Shown: positions 18,653 to 26,803 of the stretch, piece after piece
Layout of the letters: every line of letters begins with the position of its first letter
Numbering within the stretch: position 1 is the first letter of the stretch
Source of the DNA: Tenacibaculum aiptasiae
Lineage (GTDB): Bacteria; Bacteroidota; Bacteroidia; Flavobacteriales; Flavobacteriaceae
NCBI RefSeq assembly: GCF_008806755.1
Contig: NZ_WAAU01000008.1
Location: forward strand, 694,964 to 758,963
Direction: 5' to 3'
DNA length: 64,000 nucleotides
Made by a program: the position numbers and the translations under genes
The notes under the pieces: generated by a model
The model's database searches: none
Seen by the model: the letters and a program-made list of their open reading frames with translations, nothing else
What the model was told of the DNA's origin: nothing

Positions 18653-19771
18653 TTATATATTTATTTCAGAAAATTCAATTTTTAGTTTTCTTTCAACTTC
18701 TTTAATATTATTTCTTTCATTATTAAGAATTAATACTAAAGAAACTCCTTTTTTTCCAGCTCTGGCTGTTCTTCCACTTCTGTGTGTATAATATTCTAGT
18801 TTTTCTGGCAATTGATGGTGCAATACAAAACCTAAGTTTTGTACGTCAATTCCTCTGGCAGCAACATCTGTAGATACAATAACTTGAAGATTTTCCTTTT
18901 TAAAAGCACGCATTACTTTATCACGTTCTTTTTGTTGCATATCTCCTTCTAAAGCTTCAACTGAAAAACCTTCCTCTTTCAACTCTTTTGCTAACTTTTG
19001 TGCACCCGCTTTTGTTCTTGAAAAAATGATTCCTCTTTCCGATTGTCTTTTTTCTAAAAACTTAATAATTACATCAACTTTCTCAGGTATTGTAGTTTGT
19101 ACAAACTGATGAATTATGTTTGCATTTACCAATGAGTTTTTATTTATTTCAACTTGTTTAGCTGAAGCATTCATATATTTTTTAATTATGCTTCTAATCT
19201 CATCGGGCATCGTTGCAGAAAACAACCACGTTTTTCTAGTTCCTGAAGTATATTTTAAAATACGATTCAATTCTAATTTAAACCCCATACTCAACATTTC
19301 ATCAGCCTCGTCAAGTACTAGCATTTTAATATCCTTTAAATTTACCTCACCTCGCTCTATCAAGTCAATTAAGCGTCCAGGTGTAGCTACTATTACATGT
19401 GTAGTTCTTTGTAAATTTTTAATCTGGCGATCTATTTTCTCTCCTCCATAAACAGCTTCAACAAAAATTTTACCATCTACATATTTAGTAAACTTAAATA
19501 ACTGCTTTTTAATTTGCTGAACTAACTCTCTTGTTGGCGATAATATTAAGGCTTGAGTTGTATTTTTTGAAGGATTTATTTTATGTAAAACTGGTAAACC
19601 ATAAGCTGCAGTTTTTCCTGTTCCAGTTTGTGCTAACCCAATAAAATCTGAGTTGTTTTCTAATAAATATGGTATCGTTTCTTTTTGAACTTCGGTAGGA
19701 GTTGTTATCCCTAACTCTTTTAATCCTTTAACATATTCCTTTCGTACTCCTAAAGCTGTAAATGTTGTCAT
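18653..19771 (-). CDS. DEAD-box ATP-dependent RNA helicase
   Basis: 372 residues comprising only the two RecA-like lobes: Q motif around GITTPTEVQKETIP, motif I AQTGTGKT, Ia PTRELVQQI, Ib TPGRLID, motif II DEAD (in LVLDEADEMLSMGF), motif III SATMP, motif V STDVAARGIDV and motif VI HRSGRTARAG. It lacks the basic or RNA-binding C-terminal extension found in CsdA, DbpA and most RhlE proteins, so specificity cannot be assigned. Likely role: RNA structure remodelling in ribosome assembly or decay. It starts a run with the TRIC and MaoC genes and has a good promoter box 18 bp upstream. Confidence 0.93.
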   Translation of the reverse strand: MTTFTALGVRKEYVKGLKELGITTPTEVQKETIPYLLENNSDFIGLAQTGTGKTAAYGLPVLHKINPSKNTTQALILSPTRELVQQIKKQLFKFTKYVDGKIFVEAVYGGEKIDRQIKNLQRTTHVIVATPGRLIDLIERGEVNLKDIKMLVLDEADEMLSMGFKLELNRILKYTSGTRKTWLFSATMPDEIRSIIKKYMNASAKQVEINKNSLVNANIIHQFVQTTIPEKVDVIIKFLEKRQSERGIIFSRTKAGAQKLAKELKEEGFSVEALEGDMQQKERDKVMRAFKKENLQVIVSTDVAARGIDVQNLGFVLHHQLPEKLEYYTHRSGRTARAGKKGVSLVLILNNERNNIKEVERKLKIEFSEINI

Positions 19772-19789
19772 ACTATTAATTTATAAGTG

Positions 19790-19797
19790 CAAAGATA
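19790..19797 (-). promoter_or_regulatory. -7 promoter element of the helicase gene
   Basis: Read on the minus strand this is TATCTTTG, an exact TAnnTTTG match, 18 bp before the ATG at 19771. It lies between the thioesterase stop codon and the helicase start, making the helicase the head of its own transcript. Confidence 0.55.
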
Positions 19798-19807
19798 TTG
19801 CTTATTT

Positions 19808-20194
19808 TTATCCTAAAAGTAGGTTTGTTACTTCTTTAGTTATTCTTCTAGGTCTTTTCGTTTCTGCATCTAATAAACAAAATGTTGTTTGCGACTTTAC
19901 AAGTAATAATTCTTCTTTATAAATTTCAAAATGACGCACCGATTTAATACCTTCTGTCTTTCCAACCCAAGTTTTTACAGTTATCTCATCTCCTAAAACT
20001 GCTTGATTTTTATAGTCAACTTCATGTCGAATTACAAACCAAACATAATCAGGTTTTGGAACATTTTTTATAAGTTGAGTCCAATGAGCATTTGATGCGT
20101 CTTGCATCCATTGTACATAAACTACATTATTCACATGATTATACTCATCAATATCTTTTGATGTTACTATAATTTTTTTTTCGTAAAGATTCAT
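19808..20194 (-). CDS. Acyl-CoA thioesterase, 4-hydroxybenzoyl-CoA thioesterase type
   Basis: 128 residues of hotdog fold. The motif DIDEYNHVNNVVYVQWMQDA contains the catalytic Asp region and the HVNN-x-x-Y signature of YbgC/FadM/FatA-like thioesterases, and the central strand DEITVKTWVGKTEGIKSVRHFEI follows as expected. It hydrolyses acyl-CoA or acyl-ACP thioesters in the cytoplasm; the chain specificity cannot be read from sequence. It appears to be transcribed alone. Confidence 0.88.
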   Translation of the reverse strand: MNLYEKKIIVTSKDIDEYNHVNNVVYVQWMQDASNAHWTQLIKNVPKPDYVWFVIRHEVDYKNQAVLGDEITVKTWVGKTEGIKSVRHFEIYKEELLLVKSQTTFCLLDAETKRPRRITKEVTNLLLG

Positions 20195-20295
20195 TTAACA
20201 AACTTACAAGAATGATGTTAATTATTACTTAAATCTTTGTTTCATTTCTTTCAAGTATGATAATATTTAAGATATTCGAATGCTAGAATTTAATT

Positions 20296-21642
20296 ATGAA
20301 TAAAATAACCAACAAATTTGGTACTGAAAAAATTAGTAAACTTCTTTTAAAGCAAGCTATCCCTGCTTCTATTGGGATTTTAGTAATGTCTTTAAATATG
20401 ATTGTAGATACCATTTTTGTTGGTAGGTGGATTAGCGTTATGGCTATTGCCGCTATTACTGTTGTATTACCTATAGCTTTTTTCATCTCTTCTATTGGTA
20501 TGGGAATTGGAATTGGAGGTAGCTCCATCATATCAAGAGCATTAGGTAGAAAAGACACTTTTAAAGCTTTTGAAGTATTTGGAAATCAAATAAGTTTAAC
20601 AGTTGTTTTATCTATTCTATTTGTTTTAATAGGAACCTTTTTTTGTTTCCCTGTTTTACAATTATTTGGTGCTAATGGTAATATTGTAGCTCCGGCTGCG
20701 GAGTATTTTCACGTAATCATATGGGGAGTTCCTTTTTTAGCCTTTGCTATGATGGGGAATCCAGTAATTAGAGCCGTTGGCAAACCTAATTACGCTATGT
20801 TTACTTTAATATTTCCTGCTATTTCAAATATTGTTTTAGATATTTTATTTATAAAAGTTTTTAACCTTGGAATGTTTGGTGCTGGACTTGCTACATCTAT
20901 TTCTTATGGAGTTAGTGGTTTATTCGTCTTATGGTTCTTCTTATCAAAAAACACCGAATTAAGAATTATTCCTAAATTCTTTATGATTAATCCAGTAATT
21001 TTAAAAGAAATTGTTGCTTTAGGAGGAATTACAGTAGTACGTCAAGGAGTAATTAGTTTACTTATAATTATTTTAAACTTTACATTATTCAAATATGGTG
21101 GTGAAATAGCAATTGCTGTTTATGGTATTATAAATAGAGTAATGATGTTTGCACTATTCCCTGTTTTGGGTGTTACACAAGGTTTTTTGCCTATTGCAGG
21201 TTATAATTATGGAGCTAATGATTCTGAAAGGGTTAAAGAAACCATTAAAACTTCTATACTATTTGGTACTATTATAGCTTCTGTGATTTTTGTTCTAATT
21301 ATGTTATTTCCTTCTCAATTGGTAGGACTTTTTACAAACGATAAAGAATTATTAAGTAGTACTCCTAATGCTTTAATTATTGCTTTCCTAGCTACTCCTG
21401 TTATTACAACACAATTAATTGGATCGGCTTATTTTCAAGCTGCCGGTAAAGCTTTACCTGCCTTAGTATTAACTTTATTAAAACAAGGTATTTTCTTAAT
21501 TCCATTAGTTTATATTTTACCAAGATTTTATGGAGTTAATGGTGTATGGATGTCGTTTCCAATTGCTGATATTTTATCTACTTTAGTTACTTTCTTTTTC
21601 TTACAAAGAGAGATTCGATTAAACCTACAAAATAAAAATTAA
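20296..21642 (+). CDS. MATE family efflux transporter
   Basis: 448 residues with twelve membrane helices in two similar halves. Family landmarks are QAIPASIGILVMSLNMIVDTIFVGRW in helix 1-2, GIGIGGSSIISRALGRKD after helix 2, and the corresponding second-half segment GITVVRQGVISLL followed by TQGFLPIAGYNYGAND. It belongs to the multidrug and toxin extrusion superfamily and would export cationic or amphiphilic compounds using a Na+ or H+ gradient. The following tetR gene is read in the same direction 60 bp later, but has its own promoter, so a regulatory link is not implied. Confidence 0.93.
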   Translation: MNKITNKFGTEKISKLLLKQAIPASIGILVMSLNMIVDTIFVGRWISVMAIAAITVVLPIAFFISSIGMGIGIGGSSIISRALGRKDTFKAFEVFGNQISLTVVLSILFVLIGTFFCFPVLQLFGANGNIVAPAAEYFHVIIWGVPFLAFAMMGNPVIRAVGKPNYAMFTLIFPAISNIVLDILFIKVFNLGMFGAGLATSISYGVSGLFVLWFFLSKNTELRIIPKFFMINPVILKEIVALGGITVVRQGVISLLIIILNFTLFKYGGEIAIAVYGIINRVMMFALFPVLGVTQGFLPIAGYNYGANDSERVKETIKTSILFGTIIASVIFVLIMLFPSQLVGLFTNDKELLSSTPNALIIAFLATPVITTQLIGSAYFQAAGKALPALVLTLLKQGIFLIPLVYILPRFYGVNGVWMSFPIADILSTLVTFFFLQREIRLNLQNKN

Positions 21643-21675
21643 CACTTCTTTTTAATTCAATATTAAAAAAACACA

Positions 21676-21698
21676 TATCTTTGAAACGTTCATTTCAA
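21676..21698 (+). promoter_or_regulatory. tetR promoter with overlapping palindromic operator
   Basis: The exact -7 box TATCTTTG (21676-21683) runs into the dyad TTGAAACGTTCATTTCAA (21681-21698), four bases before the tetR ATG. A near-identical dyad occurs in front of the next gene, at 22298-22315. A repressor bound here would block its own transcription. Confidence 0.75.
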
Positions 21699-21702
21699 AT
21701 AA

Positions 21703-22281
21703 ATGCCAAAAGTAGAAACATTTAATAAAGAAGAAGCAATAAAGCAAGCTACTGGAGTTTTTCATCGTAAAAGCTACAGTTTGACTTCTATGCAAGATTT
21801 GGTAGATGCTACTGGTTTAAACAGATCTAGTATTTACAATTCATTTGGTAGTAAACTCGATCTTTATATGCTGTGCTTAAAATATTATCAATCAACATTT
21901 AAGTGTAATGTTGATGAAGTTACTAGTAAAGCAGCAACTCCAATAAAAGCTATTGAAGCTATTTTTTTATTGAATGTTAGAAACAATATTGATAATAAAA
22001 ACATAGGTTGCCTTATTAATAATTGTACTTCTGAAATGGCCAATCAGGAAACAGTTATTGAAGGTTTTTTAAATAATAATTATAATAATATGATTCAATT
22101 ATTAGGAGACCTTATAGAAAAAGGACAGTTGGAAGGTTCTATTAACACTAATAAGTCTTCAGATCAATATGCACATTACTTACTTAACTCTTTACAAGGC
22201 TTAGGTATTTCTGGTATCATAATGAATGATTATAGTCGTTTAGAAAGTATCGTAAAAACAACACTTTCTATATTAAATTAA
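21703..22281 (+). CDS. TetR/AcrR family transcriptional regulator
   Basis: 192 residues. The N-terminal part is a TetR helix-turn-helix: FNKEEAIKQATGVFHRKSY, then TSMQDLVDATGLNRSSIYNSFGSKLDLY (helices 2 to 4; the SSIYNSFGSK recognition region is typical). The rest is a helical ligand and dimer domain of the NemR/AcrR-like group, with the CLINNCTSEMA motif seen in TetR proteins of the YxaF/LmrA/ YcdC type. The gene lies between two copies of a palindrome, one on its own promoter and one on the promoter of the following SDR gene, so it probably represses both. The inducer is unknown. Confidence 0.93.
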   Translation: MPKVETFNKEEAIKQATGVFHRKSYSLTSMQDLVDATGLNRSSIYNSFGSKLDLYMLCLKYYQSTFKCNVDEVTSKAATPIKAIEAIFLLNVRNNIDNKNIGCLINNCTSEMANQETVIEGFLNNNYNNMIQLLGDLIEKGQLEGSINTNKSSDQYAHYLLNSLQGLGISGIIMNDYSRLESIVKTTLSILN

Positions 22282-22292
22282 TTTTTTTTAAC

Positions 22293-22315
22293 TCATTTTG
22301 AAACGAACGTTTCAA
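22293..22315 (+). promoter_or_regulatory. SDR gene promoter with overlapping TetR operator
   Basis: The sequence TCATTTTG (22293-22300) is one mismatch away from the -7 consensus and overlaps the perfect 18-bp palindrome TTGAAACGAACGTTTCAA (22298-22315). It differs from the tetR operator only in the central bases, and is followed by the SDR ATG at 22332. Confidence 0.75.
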
Positions 22316-22331
22316 ATAAAAACAACTAAAC

Positions 22332-23081
22332 ATGAATAAATTACAAAACAAAGTAGCAGTAATAACAGGAGCTAATAGTGGAATTGGATTAGCAACAGCA
22401 AAATTATTCTTAGAAAACGGAGCTAAAGTAGTATTAGCAGGAAGAAGAGAAAGCGCTTTAAAAGAAGCCACTACTGATTTAGAAGGTGACTTTATTACTG
22501 TAGTAGCTGACGTATCTAAAGAAGAAGATAATACACAACTAATAAAAAAAACTGTTGATAAATATGGAAATATTGACATTTTATTTTTAAATGCAGGTAT
22601 AGCTCCAGTTACTCCTACTACAGATATCACAGCTGAACATTATAATGAAGTTTTTGATATTAATGTAAAAGGACCAATACTAGCTACAAAAGAAGCTTTA
22701 CCTTTTATGAATGATAAAGGAAGTATCTTATTTACAAATTCTATAGTTCATCAGAAAGGCTTTGATGGACTAGCTGTATATTCAGCAAGTAAAGGAGCAT
22801 TAAGAGCTTATGCTAGAGTTCTTACTTCAGAAGTAAAATCGAGAGGTATACGTGTAAACTCTATTGCTCCAGGACCAATTGACACTCCTATTTATGGAAA
22901 AATGGGATTACCACAAGAGGTAGTAGAAGAAATGGGGAAAGGTTTCGCTACACAAGTACCGTTAGGTAGATTTGGAACTTCGGAAGAAATCGCAAATACT
23001 GCATTATTTTTAGCTTCTGATGAAGCATCATTCATTAACGGTGTAGAATTAGAAGTTGATGGTGGTTTAAGCCAAATATAA
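22332..23081 (+). CDS. SDR family NAD(P)-dependent oxidoreductase
   Basis: 249-residue classical short-chain dehydrogenase. It has the dinucleotide motif TGANSGIG (near residue 14), an Arg-containing AGRRESALKEA segment after strand 2 that suggests NADP(H) preference, the NAG motif in LFLNAGIAP, the active site Ser in LFTNSIVHQ and the YSASKGA tyrosine-lysine pair, and the C-terminal FLASDEASFINGVELEVDGG. The substrate is not evident. The palindrome over its promoter is the same as that of the adjacent tetR gene, so it is likely induced by a compound sensed by that regulator, perhaps the substrate of the enzyme. Confidence 0.93.
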   Translation: MNKLQNKVAVITGANSGIGLATAKLFLENGAKVVLAGRRESALKEATTDLEGDFITVVADVSKEEDNTQLIKKTVDKYGNIDILFLNAGIAPVTPTTDITAEHYNEVFDINVKGPILATKEALPFMNDKGSILFTNSIVHQKGFDGLAVYSASKGALRAYARVLTSEVKSRGIRVNSIAPGPIDTPIYGKMGLPQEVVEEMGKGFATQVPLGRFGTSEEIANTALFLASDEASFINGVELEVDGGLSQI

Positions 23082-23089
23082 TTCTATAA

Positions 23090-23124
23090 AAACAAAAAGC
23101 TGAGATATATTCTCAGCTTTTTCT
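23090..23124. terminator. Bidirectional terminator
   Basis: Stem AAAAAGCTGAGA/TCTCAGCTTTTT (23094-23105 and 23111-23122) with a 5-nt loop. It serves the SDR gene and the convergent DUF2461 gene. Confidence 0.85.
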
Positions 23125-23795
23125 TATAATAATGACTCTCCATTTAAATTTGTGGTAAGAATATCACTCATCAAATTAAAATAAGGTCGCAATGCTTTAA
23201 ATGAATTATCTACTTCTTCTGCAAAATTACTTGACAATACCTCTTCATCAGTAAAATTTCTGATAGCTATAAAACCTTTCTTTTTAATTAAATCAATTGC
23301 TTTATGCTCTTTATCAAATCCTTTGGGAGCTGTTTTTAACTCATCTCCTTCTAATTTCCCTCCAAAATATTTAACAAATTTCTCTTCAGATAAAATTTCT
23401 CTAATTTCACTATCATCCAGTTCAAATTCTTTTCTTATTCGAAACAAGTCTTCTTTTTCTGGTTGCCAAAAACCACCTCCTAAAACAGTATCACCTGGCT
23501 TTACTTGTAAAAAATAACCTCCTCGTAATTCTTTACCATTTCTTGAATACGAAACTGCAAATCGAGGATTGTAAGGTGTTTTATCTTTTGAAAAACGTAC
23601 ATCTCGATAAATTCGATATATTTTCTGTTTAGCTATATCATCATGCATTTCTAAATTTTCATAAATTTTAGAGAATACATCTTTAGCGTTACCAAGAGAG
23701 GCATCGTATAATTTTTTATTCTCAGCAAACCAATCTCTATTATTATTAGCTTCTAATTTTTTTAAAAACTGAAATGTTTGTTTTTCAAATTGCAT
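23124..23795 (-). CDS. DUF2461 domain protein (TIGR02453)
   Basis: 223 residues from the ATG at 23795. The family pattern is clear: FLKKLEANNNRDWFAENKKLYD at the N-terminus, IYRIYRDVRFSKDKTPYNPRFAVSYSR in the middle and GGYFLQVKPGDTVLGGGFWQPEK after that. Members occur across bacteria and fungi; the molecular function is unknown. The frame stays open to 23849, but that upstream ATG lies inside the terminator of ychF, so the start at 23795 is preferred. Confidence 0.88.
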   Translation of the reverse strand: MQFEKQTFQFLKKLEANNNRDWFAENKKLYDASLGNAKDVFSKIYENLEMHDDIAKQKIYRIYRDVRFSKDKTPYNPRFAVSYSRNGKELRGGYFLQVKPGDTVLGGGFWQPEKEDLFRIRKEFELDDSEIREILSEEKFVKYFGGKLEGDELKTAPKGFDKEHKAIDLIKKKGFIAIRNFTDEEVLSSNFAEEVDNSFKALRPYFNLMSDILTTNLNGESLL

Positions 23796-23823
23796 AAATC
23801 CTAAATTAAAAAATCTAAGGTAC

Positions 23824-23857
23824 AAAAAAACTCTATCGAATTGCTTCAATAGAGTTT
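23824..23857 (-). terminator. Intrinsic terminator of ychF
   Basis: On the minus strand AAACTCTAT and ATAGAGTTT form the stem of a hairpin followed by a T-run (the A-run at 23824-23830 on the plus strand). It lies 22 bp after the ychF stop codon. Confidence 0.8.
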
Positions 23858-23878
23858 GTAATATTATCTTAAAATTGA

Positions 23879-24970
23879 TTACACATTAAATCTGAAGTGC
23901 ATTACATCTCCATCTTTAACAATATAATCTTTTCCTTCAATTCTCATTTTTCCAGCTTCTTTTACTTTCGCTTCACTACCGTAAGTTTCATAGTCATCAA
24001 AAGCAATAGTTTCAGCTCTAATGAAACCTTTTTCAAAATCTGTATGGATAACTCCAGCAGCTTGAGGCGCTGTAGATCCAACAGGAATAGTCCAAGCTCT
24101 TACTTCTTTAACACCAGCTGTAAAATATGTTTGTAAATCCAATAATTTATAAGCCGATCTAATTAAACGAGAAACACCTGGCTCTTCTAAACCGATATCA
24201 GCTAAGAACATTTGACGCTCTTCATAATCTTCTAATTCAGTAATATCAGCCTCTGTTCCTACTGCTAAAACAATAACCTCAGCATTTTCATGAGCTACAG
24301 CTTCTTTTACTTTACTTACATAATCGTTTCCAGACACAGCTGAATTTTCATCAACATTACATACGTATAAAACAGGTTTAGATGTAATGAACTGTAATGG
24401 CTTTACAAATTCCTCTTCTTTTTCTGTAAACTCAATAGAACGAACAGATTTACCTTCTAATAAAGTAGCCTCTACTTTCAATAAAATTTCTAACTCAACT
24501 TGAGCTTCTTTATTTCCAGTTTTAGCAGTTCTTTTTACACGCTCTAAACGTTTTTGAACTGTTTCTAAATCTTTTAATTGTAATTCTATATCAATAGTTT
24601 CTTTATCTCTAACTGGATCTACAGAATTATCTACGTGTACAATATTATCATTATCAAAGCAACGTAATACATGTAAAATTGCATCAGTTTCTCTAATGTT
24701 TGCTAAAAACTGGTTTCCTAACCCTTCTCCTTTACTTGCTCCTTTTACCAATCCAGCAATATCTACAATCTCTACAGTAGCAGGTATTACTTTTTCAGGA
24801 ACAACTAATTCTTCAAGTTTTTCTAACCTAGCATCAGGTACGTTTACTACTCCTAAGTTTGGCTCAATAGTACAAAAAGGAAAGTTTGCACTTTGTGCTT
24901 TTGCATTTGATAAACAATTAAACAATGTTGATTTTCCTACATTTGGTAGTCCTACAATTCCAGCTTTCAT
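23879..24970 (-). CDS. ychF: Redox-responsive P-loop ATPase/GTPase YchF (OLA1 family)
   Basis: 363 residues, the usual YchF length. G1 is GLPNVGKS (7-14), followed by [19 protein letters not shown]3 in [18 protein letters not shown], and instead of the GTPase NKxD motif a NVDE, which gives the family its preference for ATP. The C-terminal TGS domain ([40 protein letters not shown]) is complete. YchF associates with the ribosome and is linked to stress and oxidant responses. It has its own promoter and terminator. Confidence 0.97.
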   Translation of the reverse strand: MKAGIVGLPNVGKSTLFNCLSNAKAQSANFPFCTIEPNLGVVNVPDARLEKLEELVVPEKVIPATVEIVDIAGLVKGASKGEGLGNQFLANIRETDAILHVLRCFDNDNIVHVDNSVDPVRDKETIDIELQLKDLETVQKRLERVKRTAKTGNKEAQVELEILLKVEATLLEGKSVRSIEFTEKEEEFVKPLQFITSKPVLYVCNVDENSAVSGNDYVSKVKEAVAHENAEVIVLAVGTEADITELEDYEERQMFLADIGLEEPGVSRLIRSAYKLLDLQTYFTAGVKEVRAWTIPVGSTAPQAAGVIHTDFEKGFIRAETIAFDDYETYGSEAKVKEAGKMRIEGKDYIVKDGDVMHFRFNV

Positions 24971-25000
24971 TCTATTCTTTTATTGAAAATTTTGCGATTG

Positions 25001-25008
25001 CAAATATA
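25001..25008 (-). promoter_or_regulatory. -7 promoter element of ychF
   Basis: TATATTTG on the minus strand, an exact match to TAnnTTTG, 30 bp before the ychF ATG at 24970. Confidence 0.55.
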
Positions 25009-25098
25009 CATATTTGGTTTCTATTTTTATCTAATTATCAATTCTGAATTCTCTTAATTTTAGTTTTAAATATATACCCTTTACATTTTTTTTATTTT

Positions 25099-25129
25099 TT
25101 TGTGTACTTTTAACTGCAAACTAACTTCT
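25099..25129 (+). promoter_or_regulatory. Candidate promoter of the ECF sigma factor gene
   Basis: TTTG at 25099-25102, a 19-bp spacer, then TAACTTCT at 25122-25129 (two mismatches at the end of the -7 box). The same spacing is seen before the thioredoxin-like gene at 6441. The -7 box is only 5 bp from the ATG, so the mRNA would be nearly leaderless. Confidence 0.45.
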
Positions 25130-25134
25130 CTATA

Positions 25135-25701
25135 ATGAAGAATTTATCTGATGAAATCTTATGGAAATCTTTAAAAGATGGAGATTTAAAAGCCTTTGAA
25201 GTGCTCTTCAAAAGTTATTATAGTACACTTTATTCATATGGTTTAAAAATTTCAAAAGATCCTATTTTAACAGAAGATTCTTTGCAAGATTTTTTCATTT
25301 ACATTTACGAGCACAGACAAAACCTAAGTGATTTAAACAGTATTGCTCCTTATCTATTTGCATCTTACAGAAGACTGATAATTAAAAAATTACAAAAAAA
25401 CCAAAAAAGACGTTTTGTTAGAGATATTGATGAGAAGATGGTTGATATTCAATTTACTGCTGAAGAAACATTAATTCACCAAGAATCTGAATCTTTTAGA
25501 GATAAAAACTTGGCAGTACTTTTAAACAAACTACCTAAACGACAACGAGAGGTTATTTTTTTAAAATTTCATTGTAATCTTAAAACAGCTGAAATAGCTG
25601 ACACTATGGAAATTAACTATCAGAGCGTTGTAAACACATTACATAAAGCTTTAAAAAGCTTAAGATATAACATAAAAATTTCTCAATTATTTAATTTGTA
25701 A
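25135..25701 (+). CDS. RNA polymerase ECF sigma factor, FecI type
   Basis: 188 residues with the two conserved sigma-70 regions. Region 2 (about 15-90) includes FEVLFKSYYSTLYSYGLKI and EDSLQDFFIYIYEHRQNLSD; region 4 (about 125-178) has LNKLPKRQREVIFLKFHCNLKTAEIADTMEI with its helix-turn-helix. The length and motifs are those of the Bacteroidetes FecI-like group. It is followed by its FecR-type anti-sigma factor and two TonB-dependent receptors, the arrangement of a surface-signalling system in which a ligand bound to the outer receptor frees the sigma factor. Confidence 0.95.
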   Translation: MKNLSDEILWKSLKDGDLKAFEVLFKSYYSTLYSYGLKISKDPILTEDSLQDFFIYIYEHRQNLSDLNSIAPYLFASYRRLIIKKLQKNQKRRFVRDIDEKMVDIQFTAEETLIHQESESFRDKNLAVLLNKLPKRQREVIFLKFHCNLKTAEIADTMEINYQSVVNTLHKALKSLRYNIKISQLFNL

Positions 25702-25779
25702 ATTTGCCCTCCCAAAAAGAGTATATAATTTATTAGAAACTCTTATTATAGATGCAGGGAAACTTGTTAAGTTAAGAAT

Positions 25780-26787
25780 ATGACAAAAAAAACATTCAAT
25801 ATTATAACAGACTTTATAGAAGATCCTTCTTTTGTAAACTGGGTTAAAAAAGAAAAGCTTTCTGATGAAACTTTTTGGGAATATTGGCTGGAAAACAACC
25901 CTGATAAAAGAGAAATTGTTGAAGAAGCTAAGGACATTGTCTTGGGTATTCAATTAAAGAAAACAATTGTTCCTGAAGAAAAAATTGATTTTGAATGGAA
26001 TAAGTTTAAATCCGCAATAAAAGAAAAGCAAGAAAAAACTACAGTTAAAAAAGAAACAATTTCTAAACCTAATTATAATAAATGGCTAGGTATTGCTGCT
26101 AGTTTTATTTTAATTTTAAGTGTTGTTCTTCTTAAACTTTCTGATTCTGGCACTATAACTCATGAAACTGGTTATGGAGAAATTTTAGACTTAAAATTAA
26201 AAGACGGAAGTTTAGTTACATTAAATGCAAATTCTTCTCTTTCTTACAAAAAGGATAATAGTAGAAAAATTTGGTTAAAAGGTGAAGCCTATTTTCAAGT
26301 AGACAAAAAACAAACTACCAATGCTAAATTTTGGGTAATTACGGATGATTTAGAGGTTGAAGTATACGGAACTGTTTTTAATGTAAACACTAAAGAAGAA
26401 AAAACACAAGTATATTTAGAAGAAGGAAATATATGGCTAGCTTTAAAGAATGGTGACTCTAAAAAAATGCTTCCTGGCAACTTTATATCTTACTCTTCTA
26501 AAGAAAATAAAATCTTAGTTGAACAAGAAAATATTTCAGCTGAAGAACAGACTTCGTGGAAGAATGGTACTTTAACGTTTAATAATTTATCATTAGAAGA
26601 TGCTTTAAAAAAGGTTACTGAAACTTATGGTTATGAAGTAATCTTTAGAGACAATGAAAGTAAGCATAGTTTAATTACAGGAACTGTACCTACAACCAAT
26701 ATTGATATTTGCTTACAAGCCATTAAAAAATCAGTAAATGTTGAAATAATTAAAGAAAACAGTAAATTAGTCGTTACTAAAAAATAA
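25780..26787 (+). CDS. FecR family anti-sigma factor with DUF4974
   Basis: 335 residues spanning the inner membrane. The cytoplasmic N-terminus (1-100) has the short helical anti-sigma region (SFVNWVKKEKLSDETFWEYW), a single membrane helix lies at about 103-120, the periplasmic FecR beta domain follows (GEILDLKLKDGSLVTLNANSSLSY, GEAYFQVDKK, EVYGTVFNVNTKEE), and the C-terminal DUF4974 (FNNLSLEDALKKVTETYGYEV to the end) should contact the STN domain of the receptor. It would hold the FecI-type factor inactive until signalled. It lies 78 bp after the sigma gene and 16 bp before the first receptor. Confidence 0.94.
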   Translation: MTKKTFNIITDFIEDPSFVNWVKKEKLSDETFWEYWLENNPDKREIVEEAKDIVLGIQLKKTIVPEEKIDFEWNKFKSAIKEKQEKTTVKKETISKPNYNKWLGIAASFILILSVVLLKLSDSGTITHETGYGEILDLKLKDGSLVTLNANSSLSYKKDNSRKIWLKGEAYFQVDKKQTTNAKFWVITDDLEVEVYGTVFNVNTKEEKTQVYLEEGNIWLALKNGDSKKMLPGNFISYSSKENKILVEQENISAEEQTSWKNGTLTFNNLSLEDALKKVTETYGYEVIFRDNESKHSLITGTVPTTNIDICLQAIKKSVNVEIIKENSKLVVTKK

Positions 26788-26803
26788 TTATGTAACCTAT
26801 TTA

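Noticed and set aside
23796..23849. ATG at 23849 as the start of the DUF2461 gene
   Set aside because: It lies inside the terminator hairpin of ychF, and the extra residues do not belong to the family.
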